Part shown: positions 16,281 to 24,107 of the stretch, piece after piece
Numbering within the stretch: position 1 is the first letter of the stretch
Layout: the number at the start of each line of letters is the position of its first letter
Origin: an uncultured Lachnospiraceae bacterium
Lineage (GTDB): Bacteria > Bacillota > Clostridia > Lachnospirales > Lachnospiraceae
Assembly (NCBI GenBank): GCA_949840465.1
Contig: CATKXE010000028.1
Coordinates: 1 to 36,519, forward strand
Length of the DNA: 36,519 nt
Reading direction: 5' to 3'
Position numbers and translations under genes: made by a program
Notes under the pieces: generated by a model
Databases searched by the model: none
What the model saw: only the letters and a program-made list of their open reading frames with translations
What the model was told of the DNA's origin: nothing

Positions 16281-16314
16281 GAGAAGGCACCGTGTAGTAG
16301 TGTGCCTTCTTCTT
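16281..16314 (+). terminator. Intra-operon hairpin with T-rich tail
   Basis: AGAAGGCAC (16282-16290) pairs with GTGCCTTCT (16302-16310), followed by TCTTTC. It lies just after the binding-protein gene and may act as a partial terminator that keeps lipoprotein transcripts in excess of transporter transcripts. Confidence 0.6.
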
Positions 16315-16322
16315 TCATAGTC

Positions 16323-16384
16323 AAAGACCCCGCAGCAAACTGACGGTGCATCCAATTTCCAGCGCAGCAGGCTTCGGGGTCTTT
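16323..16384 (+). other. Second long hairpin before the ABC ATPase gene
   Basis: AAAGACCCCG (16323-16332) pairs perfectly with CGGGGTCTTT (16375-16384) around a 42-nt interior. The interior is not simply a loop, but I cannot fit it to a known riboswitch. TCACCC follows, so it is a poor terminator. Confidence 0.45.
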
Positions 16385-16476
16385 CACCCTCGCGGCAGCC
16401 GCCAAACGGATATGCAAATATGTCCGCAAGGCCCGTTGCTTTGGGGGAGTCAAGGCTTATCAGCAAAGGAGATACG

Positions 16477-18021
16477 ATGGGAACAGCTCTTCAGCTTAGT
16501 CATATTACAAAAATTTTTGGGGAAATTACAGCAAATGATGATATCAGCCTGACAGTGCGGGGAGGCTCCATCCACTGTATTTTGGGAGAAAACGGGAGCG
16601 GGAAAACGACTTTGATGAACGTCATCAGCGGGCTTTACAGGCCCCAGGAAGGTGAAATATTTGTCAACGGTGAAAAAGCGCGGATTGACAGCCCGAAAGA
16701 TGCGATGAAGTATAAGATCGGAATGGTGCACCAGCATTTTATGCTTTTTAATCAAAATACAGTTTTGGAAAATATCATCGTAGGAGAAGAAAAATGCGGG
16801 CTGCTCTTGAAAACCGGCGAACAGAGAAGGTTTCTTCAGCAGATGATCGATCAGTATCAATTCCAGGTGAATTTAGATGACCGTATCCGGGACTTGTCGG
16901 TGGGGACAAAGCAGAAGGTAGAGATTTTGAAAGTACTTTACCGCGGTGCGGATACGATTATTTTTGACGAACCGACAGCCGTGCTGACGCCGCAGGAAGC
17001 AGACCACTTAATGGAGATTCTTCTCGGCTTAAAGAAAGACGGAAAGACGATTCTGTTTATTTCGCATAAGCTAAATGAAACTTTAAAGATTGGGGATTAT
17101 ATTACGGTGCTCCGCCGGGGGAAGGTCGTGTATGAGACTGTGAACCGGGACGCGACGCCTGAGAAGCTGGCGTATGAGATGGTTGGAAAAGAAACTCGTT
17201 TCGGCGGCTTTGAAAGAAAAAAATATCGGCCGGGCGAAACCGTTTTAAAGATAGAAGGCGCGCGGCTGAAGGACGGGAAGAAGCCCGTATCGTTTCAGGT
17301 GCATGCAGGCGAGGTGCTGGGGATTGCGGGTGTAGACGGAAATGGGCAGCAGGAACTGGAGCAGCTGCTCATTGGGCTCACAAAGCAAAGAAACTGCCGC
17401 CTGGAATTTTGCGGAAAGGATATGTCCCAGGCTCCCGTTCTGGAACGGAAAATGGCCGGGATGGCGTATATCCCTTCCGACCGCCTGGAATATGCAGTGA
17501 TGGAGGGGCAGACGCTGACGTTCAACTATTTATTGGGAAATCACAGCAGGGAGGAATTTCAGTCCCATGGCCTGCTCCGTAATAAACAACTAAATGCGTA
17601 TACGGAAGAATGCATAAGCACATATGATGTACGTACCGCAGGCGCCAGGGAGCGGCTTGGCAATCTTTCAGGGGGAAATCAGCAAAAGATGGTTTTAAGC
17701 CGGGAACTCAGCCAGAAGCCGAAACTGATTCTTGCAGGGCAGCCCACCCGTGGGCTGGATATCGGTGCGATAGAGTTTGTCCACACTACGTTATTGGAGG
17801 AAAGGGACAAAGGGAATGCGATTATTTTAATCAGCGCGGAACTAAGTGAGATTACAGAACTAAGTGATAAAATTCTGGTATTATATGACGGAGAAATTAT
17901 GGCGGAGGATGTAAATTCTGCATTTACAAGAGAAAGCCTCGGGCTTCTGATGGCAGGGAAACAGGCGGAGGATTCTTTGGCGGCGCAGGCCGGCGGCAAG
18001 GAGGTGGATACGGCAAAATGA
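16477..18021 (+). CDS. Nucleoside ABC transporter ATP-binding protein (NupO type)
   Basis: This 514-aa protein has two ABC domains in tandem, as in sugar/nucleoside importers of the RbsA/NupO class. Domain 1 has Walker A GENGSGKTT at 37-45, signature LSVGTKQKVEIL at about 135-146 and Walker B IIFDEPTA with Asp164-Glu165. Domain 2 has a degenerate Walker A (GVDGNGQQE) but a good signature LSGGNQQK, with LILAGQPTRGLD after it. The LSVG-type first signature is typical of the BMP-linked subgroup. The ATG at 16477 follows AAAGGAG; the upstream in-frame ATG at 16420 lacks a ribosome binding site. Its stop overlaps the next start by 4 bp. It powers uptake with the BMP lipoprotein and the two permeases. 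Confidence 0.93.
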   Translation: MGTALQLSHITKIFGEITANDDISLTVRGGSIHCILGENGSGKTTLMNVISGLYRPQEGEIFVNGEKARIDSPKDAMKYKIGMVHQHFMLFNQNTVLENIIVGEEKCGLLLKTGEQRRFLQQMIDQYQFQVNLDDRIRDLSVGTKQKVEILKVLYRGADTIIFDEPTAVLTPQEADHLMEILLGLKKDGKTILFISHKLNETLKIGDYITVLRRGKVVYETVNRDATPEKLAYEMVGKETRFGGFERKKYRPGETVLKIEGARLKDGKKPVSFQVHAGEVLGIAGVDGNGQQELEQLLIGLTKQRNCRLEFCGKDMSQAPVLERKMAGMAYIPSDRLEYAVMEGQTLTFNYLLGNHSREEFQSHGLLRNKQLNAYTEECISTYDVRTAGARERLGNLSGGNQQKMVLSRELSQKPKLILAGQPTRGLDIGAIEFVHTTLLEERDKGNAIILISAELSEITELSDKILVLYDGEIMAEDVNSAFTRESLGLLMAGKQAEDSLAAQAGGKEVDTAK

Positions 18022-19091
18022 AGGAAAAGATAAAAAACAGTGCGAAAAAGATCGTATTTCCTTTTATTACTTTTGCGGTCGCAATGATATTTAGCGGGCT
18101 TCTGCTGGCATTACTGGGATATAATCCGATAAAAGCGTATCAATTCATCCTGCTGGGGACATTTAAGACGACGAGCACCATGGGCAATGCATTGGCAAAT
18201 AGTATTCCGTTGATGCTTGCAGGATTGGCGGTCTCCATTGCGGGAAAGGCGGGAATTCTGAATCTGGGGGTAGAGGGACAGCTGTATATCGGCGGAATGC
18301 TCGGTACGGTATGCGCGCTTTTTTTACCTGTATCAAACCGTTTCCTGATGCTGTTTCTCGTGCTGGCGGTGTCCATGGCCGGAGGAATGGCATGGGGAGG
18401 TATTGTAGGAGTGCTCAAAGCCAAATATGGGACCAACGAAGTGGTGGTTGCCCTGATGCTGAACTATATCGCGATCCTGTTCACTTCCTATCTGGCGGCA
18501 TCCCCCCTGAAAGATCCGGACGCTGCATTGAACCAGACTGTCCGGATACCGGAACATGCACAGTTCAGGCGGATGATTCCGCGCACGCAAATTACGGCGG
18601 CGATTTTCATTGCGCTGGGCGTGGCGGTCCTGATCTGGTTTCTATTCCGTTATACAACTTTGGGCTATAAGCTGCAAAGTATTGGTTCGAACCCGAAAGC
18701 GGCGCTGGCCAACGGAATTGAATGCAGGAAATATATGATTTTATCCATGTGCCTGTCCGGCGCAGTAGCCGGGCTGGTAGGTTCCACAGAGATTATTGGA
18801 AAATATGGCCGTTTTACAGAAGGCTTTTCTAATGATATCGGATTTACAGGCGTGGCGATTGCCGCATTGGCAGGTTACAGCCCCTTTGCCGTAGTGGCCG
18901 TGTCCGTCGTTTTTGGGATTCTGAATGCGGGCTCTCTGACATTGGGGCGTGAGATGGGGGTTTCCAGTAAGATGTTTATGGTGATTCAGGGAATTATCGT
19001 ATTGTTTGTGGCGACGCCCTATCTCATCGAAGTGTTTGCAGGACGCAGAAAAATGAAAAAAGCAAAGGGGGACGAGAACGAATGCGAATGA
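18018..19091 (+). CDS. Nucleoside ABC transporter permease (NupP type)
   Basis: This 357-aa membrane permease is of the BPD_transp_2 family. About ten hydrophobic helices are visible, starting with IVFPFITFAVAMIFSGLLLALLG at about 12-34. Family motifs include MLAGLAVSIAGKAGILNLGVEGQLYIGG, GTNEVVVALMLNYIA and the cytoplasmic loop GYKLQSIGSNPKAALANGI, which likely contacts the ATPase. The ATG overlaps the ATPase stop (ATGA), so translation is coupled. The C-terminus is basic. It pairs with the following permease as a heterodimeric channel. Confidence 0.92.
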   Translation: MKEKIKNSAKKIVFPFITFAVAMIFSGLLLALLGYNPIKAYQFILLGTFKTTSTMGNALANSIPLMLAGLAVSIAGKAGILNLGVEGQLYIGGMLGTVCALFLPVSNRFLMLFLVLAVSMAGGMAWGGIVGVLKAKYGTNEVVVALMLNYIAILFTSYLAASPLKDPDAALNQTVRIPEHAQFRRMIPRTQITAAIFIALGVAVLIWFLFRYTTLGYKLQSIGSNPKAALANGIECRKYMILSMCLSGAVAGLVGSTEIIGKYGRFTEGFSNDIGFTGVAIAALAGYSPFAVVAVSVVFGILNAGSLTLGREMGVSSKMFMVIQGIIVLFVATPYLIEVFAGRRKMKKAKGDENECE

Positions 19092-19963
19092 TGATTGATT
19101 TTATCTTTTTGGCGGTGAATCTTGCGGTCCCCCTTGTTCTGGCGGCGGAGGCGGCGATGATTGCAGAGCGTGCCGGCGTTATCTGCCTGGGTGTGGAAGG
19201 GATGATGATTTTCGGCGCGTTTTTTGCAGTGGCAGGCTGCTACTTCACAGAAAGCCCGTGGATTGGGCTACTTCTGGCAATTCTTTGCGGGATTGCGGCA
19301 GGGCTGGTGTACGGGCTGTTTACCGTCATCCTGCGTGGCCAGCAGGTGGTGGTGGGCGTGGCAATCAATTTTTTTGCGGCGGGGATTACCCCCATGATTA
19401 CACAACAGATCTGGGGGAGAGAAGGTGCAAGTGAAACTGTAAAATCAATGCCGGAGCTGGATTTGTCCGGGATTTTCGGCGGAAATGCAGGGCTTTCCTG
19501 GTTTGTACCGATTACGGCGGCGATCGTGGCAGGGATGTGGTTCTTTATTTATAAGACCAAATATGGCCTCCGGCTTCGAATGACAGGAGATTTTCCGCTG
19601 GGATTACAGACCTGTGGAGTCAACACAAATCAGTATAAACTCGGCGCAATGGTGGTCTGTGGAATTTTATCCGCAATCGGCGGGGCGTATCTGTCAATCG
19701 GGTACGGAAATCTGTTCGTTACGGATATGGTGGCAGGCAGAGGATATATGGGAGTCGCGGCAAATATTTTCGGCGGTTGGACGCCGCTTGGCGGAGCGTT
19801 GGCAGCAGTGTTTTTTGCTGTTGTGCAGACCCTTCGGTATTCTTTGACAAGTTTGAACCTGCCCTCCCAGCTGATGCAGATGCTGCCGTATTTGGCGACG
19901 CTGATCGCATTGGTCCTGTTTGCAAGGAATTCGAAATCGCCCGAAGGGCTGGGAAAGCTCTGA
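19082..19963 (+). CDS. Nucleoside ABC transporter permease (NupQ type)
   Basis: This 293-aa second permease of the BPD_transp_2 family overlaps the first permease gene by 10 bp. Typical segments are LVLAAEAAMIAERAGVICLGVEGMM, the RGQQVVVGVAINFFAAG helix and the loop YGLRLRMTGDFPLGLQTCGVN. NIFGGWTPLGGALAAVFF near the C-terminus is the usual last-helix region. About eight hydrophobic helices are visible. In-frame ATGs at 19088 and 19091 are alternative starts. It completes the binding protein, ATPase and two-permease set. Confidence 0.92.
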   Translation: MRMMIDFIFLAVNLAVPLVLAAEAAMIAERAGVICLGVEGMMIFGAFFAVAGCYFTESPWIGLLLAILCGIAAGLVYGLFTVILRGQQVVVGVAINFFAAGITPMITQQIWGREGASETVKSMPELDLSGIFGGNAGLSWFVPITAAIVAGMWFFIYKTKYGLRLRMTGDFPLGLQTCGVNTNQYKLGAMVVCGILSAIGGAYLSIGYGNLFVTDMVAGRGYMGVAANIFGGWTPLGGALAAVFFAVVQTLRYSLTSLNLPSQLMQMLPYLATLIALVLFARNSKSPEGLGKL

Positions 19964-20040
19964 TGAAGAAAAACGTTCCAGGCCGCGGCCTGCGGCAGAA
20001 GGCAGGGCGGCTTGTAAAATCAGGAGGCTTATGGTAGAGT

Positions 20041-20079
20041 AGTGTAAAGTATCGTATGAAAAAAGATACGGGAATTGTC
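20041..20079 (+). repeat. Dispersed 39-bp hairpin repeat, copy 2
   Basis: Second copy of the element at 1231-1269, same orientation, with the same CGTAT/ATACG hairpin and GGGAATTGT tail. It lies in the 166-bp gap between the second permease gene and mtnA, about 50 bp before the mtnA ATG. Just upstream are an AGGAGG and a three-codon ATG frame at 20031-20042, and a 14-bp palindrome at 19979-19992. Confidence 0.6.
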
Positions 20080-20129
20080 CGCATTGAAAATCTGCTTCGC
20101 AGACAAAAAGGAAAGGGTTGGTACAAAAT

Positions 20130-21185
20130 ATGGAAAAAACAATGAAACCAGTAGAGTGGGCGGAGGATCATGTGAAAATTTTGGATCAGACATTGCTCCC
20201 CACGGAGGTGAAATTTCTGGAGATCCGTACGGCACAGCAAATGTGGGACGCCATCAAAATGCTGTGCGTGCGCGGCGCGCCCGCCATCGGAGTAGCCGCC
20301 GGATACGGTGTGGCCGCGGCAATGCAGGAGTATGTAGACCAATCCATGGAAACATATCACAGGGAACTGGAAAAAACCATAGAATATCTGGCCACATCCA
20401 GACCCACGGCGGTGAATCTGTTCTGGGCGCTGGAGCGTATGAAAGAGACAGGCCGCAGCCATAGGAATGACGCCAACGCAGCCACCCAGGCGGCTTTGGA
20501 AGAGCAGGCAAAGTCGATTGAAAAATATGAGGAAAACGCATGTGTTGCAATCGGTGAACATGCACTGACCCTTTTGAAAGACGGCATGACGCTTCTAACC
20601 CATTGCAATGCGGGGGGACTTGCAACCGTCCGTTATGGAACCGCATTAGCGCCGATGCTGCTGGGAAAGGAACGGGGAGTGCATTTCAAAGTGTATGCAG
20701 ACGAGACAAGGCCGCTGCTGCAGGGCGCGCGCCTGACTGCATGGGAGTTGCAGCAGGCAGGGGTAGATGTGACGGTTATCACAGACAATATGGCGGGGAT
20801 GTTGATGAAACAGGGCAAGATCGACGCGGTGATCGTAGGTTGTGACCGGGTTGCGGCAAACGGTGATGCGGCAAATAAAATCGGGACCTATTCTGTGGCA
20901 GTGCTTGCAAAACATCACCAGATCCCGTTCTATGTGGCGGGGCCGGCGTCTACAATCGACGTCAATACACCTACAGGAGCCCACATCCCGATTGAAGAGC
21001 GCGGCATGGAAGAAGTGGCCTGCGGCTTCGGAAAGCGCACGGCGCCGGAAGGGGTGAAGGTTTACAATCCGGCATTTGACGTGACGCCCCATGACTTGAT
21101 CACGGCGTTCATCACGGATAAAGGGATTGTTGAAAAACCGGATGAAGCCGGGATTGCAAAATTGCTGTCATGCAGGACCGAGTAA
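20130..21185 (+). CDS. mtnA: Methylthioribose-1-phosphate isomerase
   Basis: This 351-aa aldose-ketose isomerase of the MtnA/eIF2B-alpha family converts 5-methylthioribose-1-P to the ribulose form, and can do the same for 5-deoxyribose-1-P. Catalytic Cys159 (THCNAGGLAT) and Asp239 (VGCDRVAANGD) are present, one residue off the B. subtilis positions I recall (Cys160, Asp240). RGAPAIG near residue 46 and GPASTIDVNTPTG near residue 270 are MtnA signatures. The ATG at 20130 is chosen over a TTG at 20118; the resulting N-terminus MEKTMKPVEWAEDH resembles MtnA proteins. A 166-bp gap separates it from the permease gene, so operon membership is uncertain. Functionally it would take the sugar-1-phosphate made by the nucleoside phosphorylase at 11043-11843. 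Confidence 0.93.
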   Translation: MEKTMKPVEWAEDHVKILDQTLLPTEVKFLEIRTAQQMWDAIKMLCVRGAPAIGVAAGYGVAAAMQEYVDQSMETYHRELEKTIEYLATSRPTAVNLFWALERMKETGRSHRNDANAATQAALEEQAKSIEKYEENACVAIGEHALTLLKDGMTLLTHCNAGGLATVRYGTALAPMLLGKERGVHFKVYADETRPLLQGARLTAWELQQAGVDVTVITDNMAGMLMKQGKIDAVIVGCDRVAANGDAANKIGTYSVAVLAKHHQIPFYVAGPASTIDVNTPTGAHIPIEERGMEEVACGFGKRTAPEGVKVYNPAFDVTPHDLITAFITDKGIVEKPDEAGIAKLLSCRTE

Positions 21186-21260
21186 AAAAATAAGAATCCC
21201 GTATAGTGCTGTAATACAAAGCTTCACGGTTATCAATCAGATGAAGGAATATCAATTACC

Positions 21261-21322
21261 AAAAAACGTTCCCCTATATAGCGAGAGGATCCGGTTCTCT
21301 GTCATATAGGGGAACGTTTTTC
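21261..21322 (+). terminator. Strong bidirectional intrinsic terminator after mtnA
   Basis: An 18-bp perfect stem pairs 21262-21279 with 21304-21321 (AAAAACGTTCCCCTATAT and its complement), with a smaller AGAG/CTCT pair inside the loop. The 3' arm ends in TTTTT, and on the other strand the 5' arm gives the same. Confidence 0.9.
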
Positions 21323-21513
21323 TGCTAAATGTGCCGGCCTCCCAAATGTTTCTTCCTACATCATTTCTGCGTTGAATCTGCGGATCGATTTGTCCGGGTT
21401 TGTGAAAAATAAACAAAAAACAGCAAAAATCGGACGTTTTCCAATCTAATAATGACAAATGCTTTGTTTTATGTTACCCTTAAAAATAAGAATTAAGGAA
21501 GAGGGCGGATAAT
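21323..21513. other. Intergenic leader before the hybrid kinase gene
   Basis: This AT-rich stretch contains A-rich runs and a short GTTT/AAAC hairpin near 21400-21413. No convincing ORF, RNA gene or full sigma-A promoter is visible to me. GGAAGAGGG near 21498 is the kinase ribosome binding site. Confidence 0.4.
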
Positions 21514-23802
21514 ATGAATGACCAGGAGACCCATTTAATAGAACATATATTAACCTTATCAGATTTTCTTCAGACACACAACATGGACTTTGACTGGCAG
21601 GAGGCGGCAGACGCCCGGCTTTCCCTGCCCGATTTGCCGGAATTCCGGATTGCATATGAGAGCCTGCGTTTTATGGATGAGATGCCGGGGGGCTTTATGA
21701 TCTACTATGCGGATGCGGGAGAGGAGATCCTCTATGCCAACAAAGCGCTGCTTCGGATCTTTTTGTGCAGTACCATGAAGGAGTTCCGGGAGTGGACGGG
21801 CAATTCCTTCCGGGGTTTTGTGCACCCGGACGATCTGGATGCGGTGGAAGAGAGCATTGAGCGGCAGATTTCCGGAAGCCAGAACGCTCTGGATTATGTG
21901 GAGTACCGGATTACACGCAAGGACGGGGAGGTCCGCTGGGTGGAGGATTACGGCCATTTCATCCGCAATCCATCCGCGAGGGATGTATTTTACGTATTTG
22001 TGGGCGACGCAACGGAGAAGAGGGACCGCATGCTGAAGGAAAAGGAACTGTTCATCAGCCAGGAGCGGCGCAACGAGCAGCAGCTTCGCAGCCAGATTGA
22101 AGAATACGACAAGGAGCGCGCCCTGATCAATCAGGAATATCTGCGGCATCTGGAGGTCATCGAAGGGCTCAGCATCAACTATGAATCCATATTTTATGTG
22201 GATCTGGAGGAGGATACAATCCATCCCTATCGTCTGGGGGGAAGTACGGGAGAACTGTTTGAAGGCAAGACGGAGACGCGCTGTTTTTCCAGATTTGTCT
22301 CCGATTATGTGGATCAGTGGGTGGACGTCCAGGATCGGGGAGTGGTGTCCCAATCCATGAGTTCCGATGGGATCCGTGAGATCTTGTCAGGCTGTAAGAC
22401 CTATCATGTGAACTATCATGCCATAAAGGACAAAGAGGCTTCCTGCATGCAGCTCCGGTATGTGGATGTGGGGGTTAAGAACAGCCGGGCTCAGATTGTA
22501 CTGGGTTTCCAAAGGGTGGATGAAGAGATCCGGCGCGAGATGGAGCAGAGGCAGGTTCTCTCAGAAGCGCTCAATGACGCGAATCAGGCAATCATGGCGA
22601 AGAATGCATTTCTCTCCAACATGTCCCATGATATGCGGACCCCCCTGAACGCCATTTTCGGATTCCTTTCTTTAGCGAAGAACACTACCGACGACAGGGG
22701 TCTGCTTTTGGAATATATTGAAAGCGCGGAAGTATCCAGCAAGCGTCTCCTGGCATTGATTGATGAGATATTGGAATTCTCATGGGCGGAATCCCGTGAG
22801 GCGGATACAGAGAGGGTGGAGGAGGCGGAGTGCGACATTCTCAGGATTGTACAGGAGACCCATGATTTTATGATGCCCAAGGCAAAGGAGAAGCGGATTG
22901 AGTTTGCCCTGGATATCCGAAACATCATCCATCCGATCGTCTACAGCGATCCGCATAAATTAAAACAGGTCATGATTTATCTCTGCGACAATGCCCTGAC
23001 TTATACGAATCCTGGCGGCAGGGTCTGCGTCACGGTTACAGAACGGCCTGGCAGGTCTGAGCAGAATGCAGTGTATCAGCTTGAGGTGGCCGACACGGGA
23101 GTCGGGATCAGCAGGGAATTTATGGAACATATCTATGAACCCTTTGCAAGGGAAAAGGATACCACGCACAGCGGTATCCACGGAGTGGGTCTGGGTCTCA
23201 CCATCACGAAGAACATCGTGGAACGTATGGGCGGAATCATGGACGTCAGGAGCAGCGTGGGAGAGGGAAGCGTATTTACCGTGACGGCTCAGCTGCGGAT
23301 TCAGAAGCGGGAGAAGAAAGCCGCCCCGGCCCAGTGCCAGGCGCCGTCTAAAGTCGCGGAAGCTGTTCCTGACGGCGCAGGCAAGGCGTCCCGGCTGCAG
23401 GGAAAAAAGGTTTTGTTAGTGGAGGACAATGAGATCAATCTGATTATTGAAACGAAGATTTTCCACGAGCTGGGATTTGAGATAGAGACGGCAAAGAACG
23501 GAGACATTGCTTTGGAAAAGGTGAAGAATGCCAGGCCTGGGGACTATCATCTGATCCTCATGGATATCCAGATGCCGGTAATGGACGGATGGACCGCAAC
23601 CCGGGCAATCCGAAGCCTTGAGGATCCTGATTTGTCGGCAATCCCCATCGTCGCATTGTCCGCAAATGTCCTGGAAAGTGACATCCGCAAATCTATGGCC
23701 TGCGGCATGGACGCCCATCTGCCCAAGCCGATCAACGTGCCGGAACTGGTAAAAACAGTGGAGGAGATTCTGGAAAAATACACCCGGCATGGGGATGTAT
23801 GA
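21514..23802 (+). CDS. Hybrid sensor histidine kinase with receiver domain
   Basis: This 762-aa soluble hybrid kinase has no membrane helix. A PAS domain lies at about 55-170 (GGFMIYYADAGEEILYANKALLRIF, then YRITRKDGEVRWVEDYGHFI). A second divergent sensory region spans about 210-340. A coiled-coil-like stretch is followed by HisKA with phospho-acceptor His372 in NMSHDMRTPLNA. HATPase_c has Asn493 in a CDNALTYT N-box, DTGVGIS with Asp527, and GVGLGLTI at 557-564. The receiver domain (about 630-755) has acidic Glu637-Asp638, phospho-acceptor Asp684 (LILMDIQMPVMDG) and Lys738 (HLPKPI). There is no DNA-binding output, so a separate Hpt protein or regulator must receive the phosphate. The cytoplasmic location suggests an internal signal. 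No cognate partner is adjacent. Confidence 0.93.
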   Translation: MNDQETHLIEHILTLSDFLQTHNMDFDWQEAADARLSLPDLPEFRIAYESLRFMDEMPGGFMIYYADAGEEILYANKALLRIFLCSTMKEFREWTGNSFRGFVHPDDLDAVEESIERQISGSQNALDYVEYRITRKDGEVRWVEDYGHFIRNPSARDVFYVFVGDATEKRDRMLKEKELFISQERRNEQQLRSQIEEYDKERALINQEYLRHLEVIEGLSINYESIFYVDLEEDTIHPYRLGGSTGELFEGKTETRCFSRFVSDYVDQWVDVQDRGVVSQSMSSDGIREILSGCKTYHVNYHAIKDKEASCMQLRYVDVGVKNSRAQIVLGFQRVDEEIRREMEQRQVLSEALNDANQAIMAKNAFLSNMSHDMRTPLNAIFGFLSLAKNTTDDRGLLLEYIESAEVSSKRLLALIDEILEFSWAESREADTERVEEAECDILRIVQETHDFMMPKAKEKRIEFALDIRNIIHPIVYSDPHKLKQVMIYLCDNALTYTNPGGRVCVTVTERPGRSEQNAVYQLEVADTGVGISREFMEHIYEPFAREKDTTHSGIHGVGLGLTITKNIVERMGGIMDVRSSVGEGSVFTVTAQLRIQKREKKAAPAQCQAPSKVAEAVPDGAGKASRLQGKKVLLVEDNEINLIIETKIFHELGFEIETAKNGDIALEKVKNARPGDYHLILMDIQMPVMDGWTATRAIRSLEDPDLSAIPIVALSANVLESDIRKSMACGMDAHLPKPINVPELVKTVEEILEKYTRHGDV

Positions 23803-24107
23803 TATTTTCGTTCGACAGCATTCGACATATACCGGGGAAAAACGACGGCCGGGAAGGCTCTTGATTCTGAAGTTCACAGCGCCTGCAGGAAGCATTCAGG
23901 TTGAAAGAAAAACGCCCAATATACGGGGCGTTTTTTTAATTTGAGAAAGAAAAAGAGCTGCAGGGAGCTGCGGCCGAAATGTAGAATTATGTAGAACGTT
24001 TTTTGAAGCGGTCTGTGCAAAGTTGGGCTATAATAGGCTCAAACACAAACCGGTGTGTGTCAAAAAAACAGCCAGAGGACATTTTGGAAGTATAGGAGGG
24101 TGTTGTT
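23803..24107. other. Intergenic gap with terminator and possible promoter
   Basis: This 305-bp gap has no credible ORF. It holds the terminator at 23908-23937. TATAAT at 24029-24034 is a good -10, but the nearest -35-like TTGAAG (24003-24008) is 20 nt away. GGAGGGTG near 24096 is the ribosome binding site of the next gene. Confidence 0.5.
23908..23937 (+). terminator. Intrinsic terminator downstream of the hybrid kinase gene
   Basis: AAAAACGCCC (23908-23917) pairs with GGGCGTTTTT (23926-23935) around an 8-nt loop, followed by more T residues. Confidence 0.88.

Noticed and set aside
16323..16384. Purine, SAH or THF riboswitch in the transporter gap
   Set aside because: The stem-loop lacks the conserved cores of these classes that I can recall.
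20031..20042. Three-codon ATG frame with a perfect AGGAGG before mtnA
   Set aside because: Too short to call a gene; noted only as a possible leader remnant beside the hairpin repeat.
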